From positions 1 to 7,130 of the forward strand of contig SKVE01000747.1 of the NCBI GenBank assembly GCA_007129635.1: DNA of 7,130 nt. The letters are read 5' to 3'. The notes beneath the pieces are model-generated. The model was not told where the DNA came from, did no database searches, and worked only from the letters and a program-made list of their open reading frames with translations. The position numbers and the translations under genes were made by a program. The stretch is from Planctomycetaceae bacterium. GTDB lineage: Bacteria; Planctomycetota; Planctomycetia; Pirellulales; Pirellulaceae. This document shows, one piece after another, positions 4,945-7,130 of this stretch. Each line of letters opens with the position of its first letter. Position 1 is the stretch's first letter.

Positions 4945-5835
4945 TCAATCGTCCCTCGATCGTTGCTGAAGCAAGTGGAGGTAGAAGCTGCAGCGATGGG
5001 AATTGTCTTCGATGTCCTGCAGGCACCGGATGGCTTCGGCGGCGAACCACACGGTGACGACCAACGTGGCGATCACGATAACGCCGCTGATCAGGACCGC
5101 CAGGTTTTGCAGGATGAACATGACCCGTTGAACATCCTCCAGTTGGTCGCTGACCATCGCACCGCCGATGAAGATCACCGAGAAGAAAAAGGCCCCAACC
5201 GCTCCGAGAAAGATCAAGATCCAGCCCAACGCACGATAGAACCGAATCGTCAAGTGCATCGTCGGATAGCTGCGTGACCGGAACCGGGGTGCCATGGTAT
5301 CGTTTGCCGTAGGGCCGGCCTGCGGTGGGATTTCTTCGGCAAGCGGCGGCTGCGCCGACGAAGCAGACGCGGCCGCCGCCACGCTGGCGGCGACCGGTTG
5401 GACGGTGACCGGCGTCGCTTGACTTGGCTCCTCTGTCGGCGGAGGCGGCGGGGGCGATGCGGCGTCCAAGGAGGGGTAAACCTCGTTGGCCCATCGCCAG
5501 TGATTCCCCTGTTGGTCCAACAGCTCGCACAGTTCCGTGATACGGCCTTCACTGAACCACTGATCCATCTCGTCGCGCGAGACAGGCCCGTAGATGCTGC
5601 CGTCGGGCGTTTTCAATTGCAACAGCCGATCTTCTTCGCTTGGCTCGGTCGGTGGTGTCTGAGTCGGTTGCGGTTGTGGTTCCGGCTCGTCTGCCGGCGA
5701 TGGCGGGGAAGCCTCGGGAATTCGCAGCACCTGCTGACACTGGGGGCATTTGATCCGTTTTCCCGCCACGTCCTCGGGAACGCGTAAACGGTGGTTGCAC
5801 TGATTACAACTGAAGACGATCGCCATGGTTGCCAT
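4945..5835 (-). CDS. Zinc-ribbon and GYF_2 (DUF4339) domain membrane protein
   Basis: 296 residues in order: an N-terminal zinc ribbon with C10-x2-C13 and C30-x2-C33 (RVPEDVAGKRIKCPQC, a form common in planctomycetes); a Pro/Gln/Glu-rich linker (41-68); a GYF_2-type domain at ~70-121 (Y82-G-P, W93, G97, W113); a long Pro/Ala-rich low-complexity linker with six consecutive prolines (~125-180); and two hydrophobic helices at ~203-227 and ~240-266 with a short polar C-terminus. It is probably an inner-membrane protein with the ribbon and GYF parts on one face. GYF domains usually bind proline-rich peptides; the function here is unknown. There is no clear Shine-Dalgarno. A second ATG at 5826 (MAIVFSC, the commoner family start) is equally or more likely and would give 293 residues. 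It lies 78 bp downstream of the EF-G gene on the same strand and is convergent with the Crp/Fnr gene across a 36-bp gap. Confidence 0.85.
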   Translation of the reverse strand: MATMAIVFSCNQCNHRLRVPEDVAGKRIKCPQCQQVLRIPEASPPSPADEPEPQPQPTQTPPTEPSEEDRLLQLKTPDGSIYGPVSRDEMDQWFSEGRITELCELLDQQGNHWRWANEVYPSLDAASPPPPPPTEEPSQATPVTVQPVAASVAAAASASSAQPPLAEEIPPQAGPTANDTMAPRFRSRSYPTMHLTIRFYRALGWILIFLGAVGAFFFSVIFIGGAMVSDQLEDVQRVMFILQNLAVLISGVIVIATLVVTVWFAAEAIRCLQDIEDNSHRCSFYLHLLQQRSRDD

Positions 5836-5913
5836 CCGTGAAAGGTTGGGAGGCGGCTCGAGCCGGCTGACAACGCTGCAGGCTTCTACGTTGCTTCTGG
5901 GGGTCCGATCGCC

Positions 5914-7130
5914 TTACAACAGGTATTCTTTCATGACTTCGGGCGGGGCTGGGGAGTATCTCAGGGGTTCCATCGAACAGCCGGCCCGCCCCTGACTCAG
6001 GCTGCGCATCGCGCTGGAGTACCCGAACAGCTCCTTCAGCGGCGCGTGAGCCTCGATGATGCTGAGGTCCGCACGGCTGTCGGTGCGTGCGATCAGTGCC
6101 CGCCGTTGCTGCAAGTCGCCGACAAAATCTCCCAGGTAATCCTGCGGAGTGGTAATGTTCAGCTTCATGATCGGTTCCAGCAGCACGGGGCCGCCTTGTT
6201 CGAGCCCTTTGTGGAAGGCATCGTTGGCAGCGATGCGAAACGCCATGTCGTTGGAAGATTCATGGTGCGACTCGCCGCCCAGCACGGTGATCTTCAACTT
6301 CATGAGCGGGAAACCGGCGATCTGTCCGCCCCCTTGGGCACCATTGCGCAACTCCTCGAGCGCCGCATCCAACAGGTCGATGGGCAGGGTGTCTGGCGGA
6401 CACTGATTCAAGACGGTGACGTTCGACGCATCGCCCGCAAGGGGCTCCATACGGATCTGCAAACGCGCGAAGAGCTGCTGACCGGCCAGTTGGCGATGAC
6501 ACTCGCCCCAAACCTCGACAGCCCGCTCGATGGTTTCACGGTAACTGACCTGGGGCTTGTGAAATTTGACTTTCAGGTTGAAATCACGGAGCAGCCGGTT
6601 CTTGATGACCTCCAGATGCAGTTCCCCCATGCCGCTGATCAGAGTCTGGCCCGTCTCGCCAGACGTGATCTGCACCGTGGGATCCTGACGTTTCAGCATC
6701 TCCAGCGTCGCCGTCAGCTTGTCGCGTTCGGTGACACTCTCCGGTTCGATCGCCATCGAGATCACCGTTTCAGGAAACGAGATCGTTTCCAACAACACAG
6801 GGTCGCGCGTCGCGCACAGCGTGTCACCGGTCACCGAGTTTCGCAGTCCCACGATCGCCACGATATCGCCCGCCTGCACGTGGTCGACCTTCATCTCGCG
6901 TTTGGTCGCGTGAATGCGCCATAACTGGGCGACATTTTCTTTCTTGTTCTTTCCCGGGTTCAAGACCCGCGAGTTCGGTTTGAGTTCTCCCGAATAGATG
7001 CGTACCCAAGACAGGTCACCGGTCCGCGCCGGCAGCACCTTGAAGACCAGTCCGCAGAACGGTTGCTGCACGTCGGGTTGGCGGCACAATCGAGTTTCCT
7101 GCTTATCCGGGCAGATGCCGTGCATCGGAG
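5914..7130 (-). CDS. Elongation factor G paralogue, domains II-V (5' part beyond window edge)
   Basis: The frame is open through the right edge, so the GTPase domain is missing. In the 403 residues read from the internal ATG at 7125, domain II spans ~20-108 (FCGLVFKV to NSVTGDTLC). Domain III spans ~118-198, with GQTLISGMGELHLEV at 159-173. Domain IV spans ~200-310, with the tip histidine preserved (H287, matching His583 of bacterial EF-G) and NDMAFRIAANDAF. Domain V follows (PVLLEPIMKLNI, DYLGDFVGDLQQRRALI, ending MKEYLL). EF-G catalyses translocation and, with RRF, ribosome recycling. The glycine-rich motif that opens domain IV (usually HKxQTGGxGQF) is eroded to HRQLAGQQLF at 210-219. This points to a paralogue (spd-type or EF-G2-like) in place of the canonical FusA, though the subfamily is not certain without the N-terminus. 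A tetracycline-resistance ribosomal-protection protein is less likely given the close EF-G pattern of domains IV and V. Confidence 0.88.
   Translation of the reverse strand, partial: PMHGICPDKQETRLCRQPDVQQPFCGLVFKVLPARTGDLSWVRIYSGELKPNSRVLNPGKNKKENVAQLWRIHATKREMKVDHVQAGDIVAIVGLRNSVTGDTLCATRDPVLLETISFPETVISMAIEPESVTERDKLTATLEMLKRQDPTVQITSGETGQTLISGMGELHLEVIKNRLLRDFNLKVKFHKPQVSYRETIERAVEVWGECHRQLAGQQLFARLQIRMEPLAGDASNVTVLNQCPPDTLPIDLLDAALEELRNGAQGGGQIAGFPLMKLKITVLGGESHHESSNDMAFRIAANDAFHKGLEQGGPVLLEPIMKLNITTPQDYLGDFVGDLQQRRALIARTDSRADLSIIEAHAPLKELFGYSSAMRSLSQGRAGCSMEPLRYSPAPPEVMKEYLL

Noticed and set aside
4739..5530. 263-codon minus-strand frame overlapping the Crp/Fnr 3' end and the GYF gene
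   Set aside because: It is Arg/Gly/Pro-rich with no domain, and it runs through two well-supported genes in other frames.
5854..5865. 12-bp palindrome CGGCTCGAGCCG between the EF-G and GYF genes
   Set aside because: It has no loop and no T tract; a 12-bp GC-rich palindrome may occur by chance, and nothing ties it to a promoter or operator.
6046..6924. 292-codon open frame on the plus strand across the EF-G gene
   Set aside because: It is antisense to conserved EF-G sequence, with no family match by eye and composition typical of a mirrored frame.

Overview
The window looks like chromosomal DNA from a planctomycete, probably Pirellulaceae/Rhodopirellula-like. The basis is protein architecture: a PQQ-type beta-propeller with a malectin-like tail, a PhoD-like phosphatase with a jelly-roll-like front end, a zinc-ribbon/GYF_2/two-TM membrane protein, a divergent EF-G, and a csrA preceded by a small protein of a type I associate with planctomycetes. 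This assignment comes from recognition of sequence style; no search was run. The DNA is moderately GC-rich. No mobile elements, tRNA, rRNA or CRISPR arrays are visible.

Layout, left to right. (1) Positions 2-841 (+) hold the C-terminal part of an envelope/secreted PQQ-propeller protein. It is followed 42 bp later by a secreted PhoD-family phosphatase/phosphodiesterase (884-3367, +), and the two are probably co-transcribed. (2) Only 3 bp separate the phoD-like stop codon from the stop codon of the convergent csrA (3371-3556, -). csrA is preceded on its own strand by a 94-aa conserved-looking protein (3614-3898, -), and the two probably form an operon. (3) A 320-bp divergent intergenic region (3899-4218) carries a good candidate promoter in each direction. 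It also holds a leader hairpin for the csrA operon whose loop reads AGGAAA, which resembles a CsrA target. (4) A Crp/Fnr-family regulator of DNR/FNR type (4219-4908, +). (5) A zinc-ribbon plus GYF_2 membrane protein (4945-5835, -). (6) The C-terminal part of an elongation factor G paralogue (5914 to the right edge, -).

The left pair suggests extracytoplasmic handling of phosphoesters and polymers. The centre is a regulatory hub, where a post-transcriptional regulator (CsrA) with a small partner gene is transcribed away from a redox/NO-type transcription factor. The right side is translation-related plus a membrane protein of unknown role. The most interesting signals are the GGA-loop leader hairpin upstream of the csrA operon, the uncharacterised csrA-linked small protein, the apparently interlocked terminators of phoD and csrA, and the eroded domain-IV glycine motif in the EF-G.
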